The translations under genes and the position numbers were made by a program. Of a DNA stretch of 64,000 nucleotides, positions 16,045-24,679 are shown piece after piece. The stretch lies in contig CAYXDO010000031.1 in assembly GCA_964463485.1 (NCBI GenBank), positions 15,074 through 79,073 on the forward strand, read 5' to 3'. The DNA is from CAYXDO01 sp964463485 (lineage in GTDB: Bacteria > Myxococcota > Kuafuiibacteriia > Kuafuiibacteriales > Kuafuiibacteriaceae). Numbering within the stretch: the first letter of the stretch is position 1; every line of letters begins with the position of its first letter. Under the pieces are notes generated by a model that saw only the letters and a list, made by a program, of their open reading frames with translations, did no database searches and was not told the origin of the DNA.

Positions 16045-18033
16045 TCAGACTTTGGACCACATCTCCGCGAGCTCCTTGGCGAACCCACCCGAGAGTATGG
16101 GGAAGCGGCACCAGGTCTTGGGATCGAGGTTCTCGTCGTCGACGTGAAAGGAAGGAGCGTAGCGCTCTCGCTTCCACTGATTTCGGCTCCACAGCTTGAA
16201 GAATCGATCGACCCAGGTCGCCATGAGCCTGCGCTCGTATTCCGAAAATCGAGGTCCCACCGTGTCGAGGACCTCGAGAGGCGCGAGCTTGTCGCGGATG
16301 GCCGCGCGCTCGATGGCGTCCAAGACCGGGTAGGGCATGAGATCCTTTTCGTCGGTCTGCTGTTCGCTCTGCGGTCGAAGCTCGGCGGTGGGCGCGATGC
16401 GATTCACCACCGAGAGCTCGGGAATGGGGCCCAAACCTTCAGGACCCTCGCTCTCGAGCCACTTCAGCCATCGGCGGAGAAAGGCTTTGTCTATTCCGGC
16501 GATCGGAGACAACCCGCCGGCGGTGTCTCCATCCATGGTTGCATAACCAACCGCCGCCTCGGATCGATTGCTCGTCGCGAGCAGCAGGGAGTCGAGGAGG
16601 TTCGCGAACATCCAGACTCCCGGGGCTCGGACGCGGGCTTGGATGTTCTGCAGCGCGATGTCGTCGGTCGCCCAGCTCAGCTCGCGGCCGATCGCGCGCT
16701 CCACCATGGTCACGTAGCCCTCGACCATCGCGTCCACGTCGAGGACGTGGAACCTGGCGCCCACCGCCGAAGCCACGGCCTTGGCGCTTTCCAACGTGGT
16801 CTCGGAGGAATTTCGCGTCGCTTGATAAACGCAAAGCAAAAGGTCCCCGAGCGGAATCGAGTCACTCCCCGACCGCGACAAATCGACTCGGCCGAGCTTC
16901 CGAAGGAAGGCCTGAGCTCCGAGCTCCGAGCTCCCCAGGCGAGTCATGAGCGCCACGAGGCATGCGCAAGCGGCAGAGTCTGCACCGCCAGAGAGGGAGA
17001 CCACGAAGCCGCGAGACTTCGATTTCCGCGCATAGTCGAAGAGCGCGAGCGAGACCGCGCGCGTGAACTCCTCCTCCTTGCGCCAGAGAGACGACTCCCA
17101 GCCCGCATCGTCGCCCAGGCACTCATCCACCGAAGAAGCCGGGGCGGCCGGCCAGGCGAACTCGGCGGACACGCAGTCGTCGGCCGAGTCGAGGTCGGGA
17201 GAGTAACTCGCCAAACGCGCTCGAGCCATTCGCCCGGCCTCGGCGTCGATGACGGCGGTCGTGATCTCGAAGTCGCTGAACGAGAGCCGGGGCCCTTTGG
17301 CCACCAGACGACCGCCGCTGGCGATCAACGCTCCGCCGTCGAAGATCGCTCTTCCGGACTCGTTGCCGAGCAGGTTGGCGTACAGATATCCCATTCCGAA
17401 CGCGCGCGAGCCTTCGGTTACGAAACGGCGGCGAATGTCGAGCTTTCCGAAGGCGAAGTGGCTCGCGCTGGGGTTCAGCAGCAGATCGACTCCTCGCCTC
17501 GCGAGCTTGATTCCAGGGCGATTGGCGACCCAAGCGTCTTCACAAATCTCGAAACCCATCGAGATCCCGCCGATGTCGAAAAACAAGTCACCGATGGGTA
17601 CACGCGCGCCGGCGAGCTCAGTCTCGAGTCGCGCGCCCTCCGGCCATGGCTTGAACCATCTCGGCTCGTAGTGAATGCCGTCACCGGCCAGGAATCGCTT
17701 GGCCACGAGGCCGACCAGGCGGCCGTCGACGATCAGCGCGGCCGCGTTGAAGACAGCGCCCCCGACCAGCACCGGGAGACCCACGGAGCTGACGATTCCG
17801 CGGGTCATCGGCAGCACGGCGGCGAGCGAACGCTCCGCCTCGGCGAGAGTCCCGCGCGACAGGAACGCGTCCTCGCACCCATACCCGGTCAGACACAGCT
17901 CGGGCAGGAGCACCAATGACGCACCCTCCGCGCGCGCGGCCTCCAGAGCGTTTCGGGTGCGAGTGAGGTTACCTTCCCAGTCGAGCGGCGTCTGATTCAG
18001 GACGCCCACGGCTACTCTGATCGGTCTCATCAT
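16045..18033 (-). CDS. nadE: glutamine-dependent NAD(+) synthetase
   Basis: Makes NAD from nicotinate adenine dinucleotide, ATP and glutamine. In the 662-residue protein the N-terminal glutaminase (nitrilase-type) domain has the Glu-Lys-Cys triad in LLPELCLTGYGCED, the FLAGDGIHYEPRWF region and GFEICEDAW. The C-terminal synthetase domain has the PP-loop SLSGGADSAA, LATSNRSEAAVGYATMDGDTAGGLSPI and the C-terminal FKLWSRNQWKRERYAPSFHVDD. Length and order match bacterial glutamine-dependent NadE. The start (ATG ATG at 18033) overlaps the stop of the prs paralogue by 4 bp. Confidence 0.95.
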   Translation of the reverse strand: MMRPIRVAVGVLNQTPLDWEGNLTRTRNALEAARAEGASLVLLPELCLTGYGCEDAFLSRGTLAEAERSLAAVLPMTRGIVSSVGLPVLVGGAVFNAAALIVDGRLVGLVAKRFLAGDGIHYEPRWFKPWPEGARLETELAGARVPIGDLFFDIGGISMGFEICEDAWVANRPGIKLARRGVDLLLNPSASHFAFGKLDIRRRFVTEGSRAFGMGYLYANLLGNESGRAIFDGGALIASGGRLVAKGPRLSFSDFEITTAVIDAEAGRMARARLASYSPDLDSADDCVSAEFAWPAAPASSVDECLGDDAGWESSLWRKEEEFTRAVSLALFDYARKSKSRGFVVSLSGGADSAACACLVALMTRLGSSELGAQAFLRKLGRVDLSRSGSDSIPLGDLLLCVYQATRNSSETTLESAKAVASAVGARFHVLDVDAMVEGYVTMVERAIGRELSWATDDIALQNIQARVRAPGVWMFANLLDSLLLATSNRSEAAVGYATMDGDTAGGLSPIAGIDKAFLRRWLKWLESEGPEGLGPIPELSVVNRIAPTAELRPQSEQQTDEKDLMPYPVLDAIERAAIRDKLAPLEVLDTVGPRFSEYERRLMATWVDRFFKLWSRNQWKRERYAPSFHVDDENLDPKTWCRFPILSGGFAKELAEMWSKV

Positions 18034-18980
18034 CGACCTCCTGGAAACGTCTGAGCTTCCACACCCCCGATCACGGAAGCGAACAAGTCCGCCACGGAGA
18101 CCACAGAGAGGAACGAGGAGGCAAGAGCGGCGGCCCTCGGGTGGGAGTCCGTCGTCACGATCGCTTCGAACAACCCGCTCGCCTCCAGGCGGGCGAGTGA
18201 GTCTCCTGGCAAGACGCCGTGCGTCGCGATCGCGAAAATGCGACGAGCGCCGGCCTCTCGATAGGCCTTGGCGGCCTCGCGCAGTGAACCGCCCGTACGA
18301 ACCATGTCATCATAGATGACGACGTCGCGCCCTCTGACTTCGGCGCTCACCGCGACGATCTCGGTTTGCGTCGCGTCGAGCCGACGTTTGATCACGAGGG
18401 CAGCGGGCACGCGGAGCGAGTTGGCCAGCGCCTCGACCCACTTCGCTCGACCTGCGTCGGTCGAGGCGATCACGAAGTCCTTGCCAGCGAGCTTCCTCGC
18501 GGCTTGTTCGATCAACTCACGCGCGGACAGATGGACCGGCCGAATTCCACCCTCGAAGTAATGCGGGATTCCTTCCGCGTGTAGGTCGAGCAGGAGCATG
18601 CGATTGCCAGAGTCCGATTGCGGGATGGACGAGAAGAGCCTAGCCCGCGTCTTGGCCTTGACGATCTCTCCGGGCTTCGTGGCTCGCTCCATCGTCGAAT
18701 AGCCGAAGTAGGGCACGGCCAAGCTCAGACTCTGCACGCCGTTCTTCACCAGACCGCAGGCCAAGTCGTAGATCTCGAGGGTGTCCGCGTCGTCGATGGT
18801 GCCACCGACTACGGCCACGTGTCGGCCGGCCACCCTACTGTCGATCCGGTGATAGACCTCGCCGTCAGGAAAATGCCGAGCCTCGACCGCGCCGCGCTCG
18901 AACCCGCCGCGAGCGGCGATCGAGTCCGCCAGCGCTCGGTACGACAACGTGGAGAAGACGATTGGGTTCGAGACGATCAT
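18030..18980 (-). CDS. prs: ribose-phosphate pyrophosphokinase paralogue (PRPP synthetase) in the NAD operon
   Basis: A 316-residue PRPP synthetase-like protein: ARHFPDGEVYHRI, LLLDLHAEGIPHYFEGG (ribose-5-phosphate region), and the PRPP-binding loop VVIYDDMVRTGGSLREA. The residues around these motifs differ from typical housekeeping Prs (usually DLHA-QIQGFF and VDDM-DTAGT). This looks like a pathway-dedicated paralogue that supplies PRPP to the phosphoribosyltransferase encoded just upstream. ATG 18980 overlaps the pncB stop (ATGA), and its own stop overlaps nadE. The frame extends upstream inside pncB only as a shadow. Activity is inferred from motifs. Confidence 0.9.
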   Translation of the reverse strand: MIVSNPIVFSTLSYRALADSIAARGGFERGAVEARHFPDGEVYHRIDSRVAGRHVAVVGGTIDDADTLEIYDLACGLVKNGVQSLSLAVPYFGYSTMERATKPGEIVKAKTRARLFSSIPQSDSGNRMLLLDLHAEGIPHYFEGGIRPVHLSARELIEQAARKLAGKDFVIASTDAGRAKWVEALANSLRVPAALVIKRRLDATQTEIVAVSAEVRGRDVVIYDDMVRTGGSLREAAKAYREAGARRIFAIATHGVLPGDSLARLEASGLFEAIVTTDSHPRAAALASSFLSVVSVADLFASVIGGVEAQTFPGGR

Positions 18981-20440
18981 CGCCCGCCCCGCGCGGCCTC
19001 GACCAGCGTCATGCGGCGATCGTAGAGGCGCTCGTCGAGCCCGGCTGGGTAGGTGTGCGGATTGAGCAGTCGCTTCACGCCGTCGTGGAGCCCCGCGAGC
19101 TCGCTGCGCGTCCGCGCGCGAGCCATCGTGATCGGATCGGCCCACAAGATGCGGTGACCCTTCTTCACCGCGGGCTCGAGCAAGTCCGTACCCACCGCGC
19201 CCTCGGGAATGCGTTTGCGTTTGGTCGGCTCGATCGGATCGATGATGAGCGGGTGAGTAGGGGCTTCGTCGGAGATATCCCAGATCGCGTCTCCGACCCA
19301 CTCGGTGCCCACTTTGAACCGCCGCACCTGCTGAATGCCGGGCGTGCTGACTTTCACGATCTGCTCGGAGAGTTTGATTCGATCCTTCCACTCGCCGTGT
19401 TCGTCGCGCACGCAGGATAGTTTGTACACACCGCCGAGCGCGGGTTGATCGAAGGCGGTCGCGAGCTTCGTGCCAACGCCATAGGACCCGATCTGCGCAC
19501 CTTGGGCCCGTAGGCTCTCGATGATCGTCTCGTCGAGATCGTTGCTCGCGACGATCACCGCCTTGGTGAAGCCTGCTTCGTCGAGCATCTTGCGGGCCTT
19601 CTGGCTCAAGTACGCGAGGTCACCGGAGTCGATTCGGATGCCAGCGAGCGCGTGACCTTCTCTCTTGAGTCGCAGGCCGACCTCGATCGCGTTCTTGACG
19701 CCTTCGATGGTGTCGTAGGTATCGACCAACAGGGTGCAGTTGTTAGGCATCGCGTCGGCGTAGCGGTCGAATGCCTCGCGCTCTCGGTCGAAGAACATGA
19801 CCCAGCTGTGAGCGTGGGTGCCGCGGACCGGGATCCCGAAGAGCCGACCCGCGAGCACGTTCGAAGTGGCGGCGCAGCCGCCCACATAAGCGGCGCGGCT
19901 CGCCGACAGCGCGCCATCGATCCCTTGGGCTCGACGCAAGCCGAACTCCAACACCGGCGCGGAGCCCGCGGCGTGACACACACGCGCCGCCTTCGTCGCG
20001 ATCAGGGTCTCGAAGTTCACGAAGTTCAACAGCGCTGTCTCGATGATTTGACCCCAAAGCACCGGGCCTCGGACGCGCACGAGCGGTTCGTGCGGGAACA
20101 CGGCGGTACCTTCGCGCACTACGTCGACGTCCAGCGCCGGCGAGGAATCTTCGAGGTAATCGAGGAACGCGTCGGAGAACAGCCGCGATCCGTCACCGGC
20201 GCGCAGGGACGCCAAGTACTCGAGGTCCTCACCCTCGAAGCTGAGCGTCGCGACGAACTCGGCGGCGCGCTCCGTGCCGCACGCGATCGTGTAGCCACCG
20301 CCGAAAGGGTTCTTTCGGAAGAAGAGGTGAAACACGGCTTCCCGCTCGTGAACGCCGGCACGCCAGTACGCGAAGGCCATGGTCAGCTGGTAGAGATCCG
20401 TCAGCAGGGCGAGGGACGGGCGGTAGATTGCGGAGAGCAC
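18977..20440 (-). CDS. pncB: nicotinate phosphoribosyltransferase
   Basis: Joins nicotinate (less likely nicotinamide) with PRPP to give the mononucleotide, the first step of NAD salvage. The 487-residue protein has the family blocks LLTDLYQLTMAFAYW, FRKNPFGGGY, EFGLRRAQGIDGALSASRAAYVGG, GTHAHSWVMFF, RIDSGDLAYLSQKAR and GYGVGTKL-type GSYGVGTKLATAFDQPALGGVYKL. GTG 20440 was chosen because it gives the family N-terminus and has AAGG six bases upstream; the open frame continues to 20596 with basic, non-family sequence. First gene of the pncB-prs-nadE operon, divergent from the suf regulator. Confidence 0.92.
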   Translation of the reverse strand: MLSAIYRPSLALLTDLYQLTMAFAYWRAGVHEREAVFHLFFRKNPFGGGYTIACGTERAAEFVATLSFEGEDLEYLASLRAGDGSRLFSDAFLDYLEDSSPALDVDVVREGTAVFPHEPLVRVRGPVLWGQIIETALLNFVNFETLIATKAARVCHAAGSAPVLEFGLRRAQGIDGALSASRAAYVGGCAATSNVLAGRLFGIPVRGTHAHSWVMFFDREREAFDRYADAMPNNCTLLVDTYDTIEGVKNAIEVGLRLKREGHALAGIRIDSGDLAYLSQKARKMLDEAGFTKAVIVASNDLDETIIESLRAQGAQIGSYGVGTKLATAFDQPALGGVYKLSCVRDEHGEWKDRIKLSEQIVKVSTPGIQQVRRFKVGTEWVGDAIWDISDEAPTHPLIIDPIEPTKRKRIPEGAVGTDLLEPAVKKGHRILWADPITMARARTRSELAGLHDGVKRLLNPHTYPAGLDERLYDRRMTLVEAARGGR

Positions 20441-20598
20441 GACGAACCTTACCCGCAAGTGGGGTCGACGCGACAGTGCCACCTTCTTCCTTGCGCCGGC
20501 GCGGGCCGGACGCCCACGACGATCGTTGACAACGAACACCCGAGACGCTTTTTGGGACTGACGGCGCTTGGGGGGCGCCTGAGCTGGCACGAACATAC

Positions 20599-20604
20599 TT
20601 GACG
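20599..20604 (+). promoter_or_regulatory. possible -35 element of the suf regulator promoter
   Basis: TTGACG matches the sigma-70 -35 consensus at 5 of 6 positions. The region 17-21 bp downstream (TAGCTAGATATA) is AT-rich but a poor -10, and it runs into the palindromic operator. Placement is tentative. Confidence 0.4.
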
Positions 20605-20627
20605 TCGCCGAGGTTTCGACCTAGCTA

Positions 20628-20654
20628 GATATAGGACCGAATCAGTCCCATATC
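20628..20654. promoter_or_regulatory. 27-bp palindromic operator upstream of the suf regulator
   Basis: Arms GATATAGGAC and GTCCCATATC are inverted repeats with one mismatch around a 7-bp centre (CGAATCA). The length, AT-rich ends and inner GAC/GTC resemble the sites bound by Rrf2-type Fe-S regulators (IscR type 1). It ends only 2 bp before the regulator's ATG at 20657, so binding would block transcription start or early elongation. Autoregulation of the suf operon is the natural reading. Confidence 0.75.
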
Positions 20655-20656
20655 CT

Positions 20657-21139
20657 ATGTTGAAGCTCGGCAAGCTCACCGATTATGCGATCGTGTTGCT
20701 CACGTACACGGCTCACGACGACGGCTCGGAGCCCCTGACGGCCCGATCTCTGGCCACGCGGGCGGGGTTGCCGGTCCCGACCGTGAGCAAGCTCCTCAAG
20801 CAGCTCGGTCGAGCGGAGCTGCTCGTGTCTCAGCGAGGAGCGCACGGCGGGTACTCGCTGGCGAGACCGGCCGGGCAGATCTCGATCGCCGAGGTGATAG
20901 CGGCGATCGAAGGTCCGATCGCGCTGACCGAGTGCAGCGCGGATCGCTTGGAGCTGTGTGAGATCGAGAGCGGCTGCCCCGTACGATCCAACTGGCGCCT
21001 GATCAACAACGCGGTGGTCTCGTCGCTCCGAGCGCTGACGTTGAAGGACATGACCCCGGTGACGCCTAGGCCCGAGCAGACGCTGGTGCAAATCAGCTCA
21101 CCCCGTAGCATCTCCGAGGCGGAGCGAGGGCTTCGATGA
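20657..21139 (+). CDS. Rrf2-family Fe-S-sensing transcriptional regulator of the suf operon
   Basis: A 160-residue Rrf2 regulator: N-terminal winged helix (LTDYAIVLLTYTA, LATRAGLPVPTVSKLLKQLGRAELLVSQRGAHGGYSLAR), then a helical region with three cysteines C93, C101 and C107 positioned as [Fe-S] ligands, as in IscR/SUF-regulator proteins. The spacing CX7CX5C is wider than IscR's CX5CX5C. It probably senses cluster status and represses the suf genes when clusters suffice. It sits directly behind the 27-bp palindrome, and its stop overlaps the sufB start (ATGA), so regulator and assembly genes are one operon. The C-terminal tail (about 30 residues) is not conserved-looking. Confidence 0.92.
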   Translation: MLKLGKLTDYAIVLLTYTAHDDGSEPLTARSLATRAGLPVPTVSKLLKQLGRAELLVSQRGAHGGYSLARPAGQISIAEVIAAIEGPIALTECSADRLELCEIESGCPVRSNWRLINNAVVSSLRALTLKDMTPVTPRPEQTLVQISSPRSISEAERGLR

Positions 21140-22614
21140 ACGCGAACATGGAAACACGTCGGGAGGAGATCGGTTCTACCAACGACGAGTTCGGTCGCAT
21201 CGCTGAACGCGAGTACGAGTACGGATTCGTCACGGCGGTCAAGTCACGGTCAGCGCCTCCTGGGTTGAACGAGGCGGTGATCCGATTCATCTCGGCAGAG
21301 AAGGAGGAGCCCGAGTGGCTGCTCGAGTGGAGACTACAAGCGTACCGCCACTTCCTGACGATGCGAGAGCCTGACTGGCAGAAGTGCAAATATCCGGCGA
21401 TCGATTATCAGAGCATCGTCTATTATTCGGCTCCGGATACTCAGAAAGGGCCGAAGTCACTGGAGGACGTGGACCCGGAGCTCCTTCGCACCTACGAAAA
21501 GCTGGGTGTTCCGTTGCACGAGCGCGCCGCCCTCGCCGGCGTCGCGGTGGACGCGGTGTTCGATTCGGTGTCCATCGCCACGACGTTTCGCGAGAAGCTC
21601 GCCGACGTCGGCGTGATCTTCTGCAGCTTCTCCGAAGCCGTACGAGAGCACCCCGAGTTGGTCCGAAAATACCTTGGGAGCGTGGTGCCTCACACCGACA
21701 ACTACTTCGCCGCGCTCAACGCGGCAGTCTTCAGCGACGGCTCGTTCTGCTACATCCCGAAAGGCGTTCGATGCCCGATGGAGCTTTCGACGTACTTCAG
21801 GATCAACGCTCGAAACACCGGGCAGTTCGAGCGAACGCTCCTCATCGCAGAGGACGACAGCTATGTCAGCTACCTCGAGGGCTGCACGGCGCCGATGCGT
21901 GACGAGAACCAACTGCACGCGGCGGTCGTCGAGCTCGTGGCGATGGATCGCGCCGAGATCAAGTACTCGACGGTGCAGAATTGGTACCCGGGCGACAAGG
22001 ACGGCCGCGGTGGCATTTACAACTTCGTGACCAAGCGCGGCGCGTGCCGAGGCTTTCGATCGAAGATCTCCTGGACGCAGGTCGAGACGGGCTCCGCGAT
22101 CACGTGGAAATATCCGAGCTGCTTGTTGCTCGGGGACGAGTCGGTAGGTGAGTTTTCGTCCGTCGCGCTGACAGCCAAGCGCCAACAAGCCGACACCGGC
22201 ACCAAGATGATTCACATCGGCAAGAGGACTCGAAGCACGATTCTCGCCAAAGGCATCTCCGCTGGCCACGGAGACAACACCTATCGCGGGCTCGTACGAG
22301 TCGCACGCAGCGCCGAGGGAGCTCGAAATTACACTCAGTGTGACTCGCTGCTCCTCTCGTCTACGTCGGGAGCTCACACGTTTCCGTACGTAGAGGTGCA
22401 CAACTCGACGGCCACGGTCGAGCACGAGGCGACGACCTCCCGGATCTCCGAGGACCAACTCTTCTATTGTCAACAGCGGGGGATTGGGGCGGAGGACGCG
22501 GTCTCGCTCATCGTGAATGGGTTCTGCAAAGAGGTTTTCAAGAAGCTCCCGATGGAGTTTGCCGTCGAGGCCCAGAAGCTCATGTCGGTGAGTCTCGAAG
22601 GTGCCGTGGGTTGA
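21136..22614 (+). CDS. sufB: Fe-S cluster scaffold SufB
   Basis: A 492-residue scaffold subunit of the SufBC2D complex on which new Fe-S clusters are built. Typical SufB blocks: VIRFISAEKEEPEWLLEWRLQAYRHF, PDWQKCKYP, SDGSFCYIPKGVRCPMELSTYFRIN, EGCTAPMRDENQLHAAVVEL, KYSTVQNWYPGDKDGRGGIYNFVTKRG and SRISEDQLFYCQQRGIGAEDA. The conserved cysteine in the QCDSLL region near the C-terminus is present (YTQCDSLL). Length is normal. The ATG overlaps the regulator's stop. sufC starts 11 bp after its stop. Confidence 0.97.
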   Translation: MNANMETRREEIGSTNDEFGRIAEREYEYGFVTAVKSRSAPPGLNEAVIRFISAEKEEPEWLLEWRLQAYRHFLTMREPDWQKCKYPAIDYQSIVYYSAPDTQKGPKSLEDVDPELLRTYEKLGVPLHERAALAGVAVDAVFDSVSIATTFREKLADVGVIFCSFSEAVREHPELVRKYLGSVVPHTDNYFAALNAAVFSDGSFCYIPKGVRCPMELSTYFRINARNTGQFERTLLIAEDDSYVSYLEGCTAPMRDENQLHAAVVELVAMDRAEIKYSTVQNWYPGDKDGRGGIYNFVTKRGACRGFRSKISWTQVETGSAITWKYPSCLLLGDESVGEFSSVALTAKRQQADTGTKMIHIGKRTRSTILAKGISAGHGDNTYRGLVRVARSAEGARNYTQCDSLLLSSTSGAHTFPYVEVHNSTATVEHEATTSRISEDQLFYCQQRGIGAEDAVSLIVNGFCKEVFKKLPMEFAVEAQKLMSVSLEGAVG

Positions 22615-22625
22615 GGTCCAAATTG

Positions 22626-23405
22626 ATGTTGAACGTTCAAGGGCTAGCGGCGTCGGTCAACGGGACGCCCATTTTGAAGGGAATCGATCTCGTCGTCCGG
22701 TCCGGTGAAGTCCACGCCATCATGGGCCCAAACGGGTCCGGCAAGAGTACGCTGGCGCATGTTTTGGCGGGACGTTCGGGGTATGAAGTCACCGGGGGTT
22801 CGGTGCGCCTGACGGCTCTCGGCGGAGGAGAGAGTCTCGACTTGCTCGGGCTCGACCCCGAAATTCGAGCTCGCGAAGGGGTCTTCTTGGCCTTTCAATA
22901 TCCCGTGGAGCTCCCCGGAGTGAACAACACTTACTTTCTCAAGGCTGCGGTGAATGCGGTCCGCAAACATCGTGGCCAACCGGAGCTCGACTCGGCGGCG
23001 TTCCTGTCGCTCGTGAAGCGGAGGATGTCGGATCTCGGGATGGACGCCAAGCTGCTTCATCGGGGCGTGAACGAAGGTTTCTCGGGCGGTGAGAAGAAGC
23101 GCAACGAGATCCTCCAGCTCGCGCTGCTCGAACCACGGCTCGCCATCCTCGACGAAACGGACTCCGGGCTCGACATCGACGCCCTTCGCGCAGTGGCAGA
23201 TGGAGTCAATCGACTCAGATCTTCGGCGCGATCTTTCCTGGTGGTGACCCACTACCAGCGGCTGCTCGACTATATCGTTCCGGACTTCGTGCACGTGCTC
23301 TCTGGCGGGCGAATCGTGAAGTCAGGCGACAAGACTCTCGCCCGAGAGCTCGAGGACAAGGGCTACGGATGGATCGAGGAAGCCCGCGCGGAGGCACGAT
23401 CGTGA
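22626..23405 (+). CDS. sufC: Fe-S assembly ATPase SufC
   Basis: A 259-residue ABC-type ATPase that powers the SufBCD scaffold. Walker A is GPNGSGKST, the signature is FSGGEKKRNEI, Walker B is LAILDETDSGLDID, and the H-loop is VVTHYQR. The QYPVELPGVNN block is typical of SufC. It contains a slightly longer loop (ALGGGESLDLL) between the first strands than E. coli SufC. The frame is open upstream inside sufB; ATG 22626 gives the correct N-terminus. It ends overlapping the GTG start of sufD. Confidence 0.96.
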   Translation: MLNVQGLAASVNGTPILKGIDLVVRSGEVHAIMGPNGSGKSTLAHVLAGRSGYEVTGGSVRLTALGGGESLDLLGLDPEIRAREGVFLAFQYPVELPGVNNTYFLKAAVNAVRKHRGQPELDSAAFLSLVKRRMSDLGMDAKLLHRGVNEGFSGGEKKRNEILQLALLEPRLAILDETDSGLDIDALRAVADGVNRLRSSARSFLVVTHYQRLLDYIVPDFVHVLSGGRIVKSGDKTLARELEDKGYGWIEEARAEARS

Positions 23406-24679
23406 CCACGGTCCGTACAGCCTCCGCCGACTCGGCCATGCGCGCGCTCAGGCAGCGATTCGTCACGACGAGCGACGGAACCCTGCTCGGCGCCATCAAA
23501 GCCAAGGCGTTCGAGCGCGCCTCCGTTTTGGGTCTGCCCCTCCCGAACGATGAAGATTGGAAATACTCCGACGTACGTGCGCTCCACGCAGCGCTGCTCT
23601 CGGAGTCGACCGAACCGACCTCGGCGTCTGCATTGGCTGAGTCGCCCTTTCCCGTCGTGCGCTTTCGGGATGGCGTCCTCGAGGCAAACAGGTCGCTCGA
23701 AAACGTCGAAATCCTCAGTCTCTCGGAAGCGAGCCTCACACGCGCGAAGAACGTGGAGCGCGCGTTTTCGAGCGGAGCAGATGGGTCGTTCGGGTCGCTC
23801 TCCGTCGCCTTGGCTTCCGACGGCCTGTTCATTCGGATCTCGCCCACGTCGCGCCCGCTGCCTCCGTTCGAGCTCGTCCTCGAAGGGACCCGGCAGGCGC
23901 ACGTTCCAGTCGTGATCGAGGTCGAGCCAGGAGCCGACGCCACGATCATCGCGACCGTCAACAACCGCGGCGCGAGTATTCTGAACGGAGTCACCTACGC
24001 GTTCGTGGGTGCGGGCGCGAAGCTCGCGTTCGTCTCGCGCGCGGACGCCGGGAACGGTGCGCACGTCTCGAGGTTCGAAGCCACCTGCGCACGCGACGCC
24101 TTCCTCGCCGCCTTCGCGCTCGATGTTGGCGGCCGCACCGTTCGCAACGAGGCTTGGGTCACGCTGGCCGAGCCCGGTTCGTCAGCGCGCCTCGGTGGGT
24201 TGTCGTTGGTAGGCCCGAACGCCACGGTCGATCAATTCACACGCGTTCACCATCGCGCTCCCAAAGCTACGAGCCGTCAGAAATATCGGGGCATCGTCGA
24301 CGCGGGCGGTTCCGGAGGCTTCACCGGTCGTGTCATCGTAGACCACGGCGCCGACGGGACGGACGCCGCCCAATCCAACAAAAACCTCCTGCTCTCCGAC
24401 CGCGGCGCCGCACACACGCGCCCTCAGCTCGAGATTTACGCCAGGGACGTCAAGTGCAGTCACGGCGCGACCGTGGGGCAGCTCGATCCGCATCAAATCT
24501 TCTACCTCTCATCTCGAGGGATCGGAGCGGATCAAGCCAGACGAATACTCACCTATGCGTTCGCCGTGGAAGCGCTGGCAGAGATCGACGATCCACGGGT
24601 GCGACTGGCGTTCGCGCGTACCACCGTCCAGGCGCTCGGAGCTGATCCCAGCATTTTGGGAGACGGAGAGTTCTCGTGA
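23402..24679 (+). CDS. sufD: Fe-S assembly protein SufD
   Basis: A 425-residue SufD, the partner of SufB in the scaffold. After an N-terminal helical segment (PNDEDWKYSDVRALHAAL), the right-handed beta-helix ends in the shared SufB/SufD block TRPQLEIYARDVKCSHGATVGQLDPHQIFYLSSRGI, including the CSHGAT motif. GTG 23402 overlaps the sufC stop (GTGA) and was preferred over 23369, which would lie deep inside sufC. Stop overlaps sufS by 4 bp. Sequence divergence in the middle is usual for SufD. Confidence 0.95.
   Translation: MTTVRTASADSAMRALRQRFVTTSDGTLLGAIKAKAFERASVLGLPLPNDEDWKYSDVRALHAALLSESTEPTSASALAESPFPVVRFRDGVLEANRSLENVEILSLSEASLTRAKNVERAFSSGADGSFGSLSVALASDGLFIRISPTSRPLPPFELVLEGTRQAHVPVVIEVEPGADATIIATVNNRGASILNGVTYAFVGAGAKLAFVSRADAGNGAHVSRFEATCARDAFLAAFALDVGGRTVRNEAWVTLAEPGSSARLGGLSLVGPNATVDQFTRVHHRAPKATSRQKYRGIVDAGGSGGFTGRVIVDHGADGTDAAQSNKNLLLSDRGAAHTRPQLEIYARDVKCSHGATVGQLDPHQIFYLSSRGIGADQARRILTYAFAVEALAEIDDPRVRLAFARTTVQALGADPSILGDGEFS

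Noticed and set aside
15847..17919. A 690-codon open frame on the plus strand.
   Set aside because: It is the antisense of nadE and also runs through the tRNA-Sec gene. The composition (Arg, His, Gly-rich) is that of a shadow frame; nadE on the other strand has all catalytic motifs.
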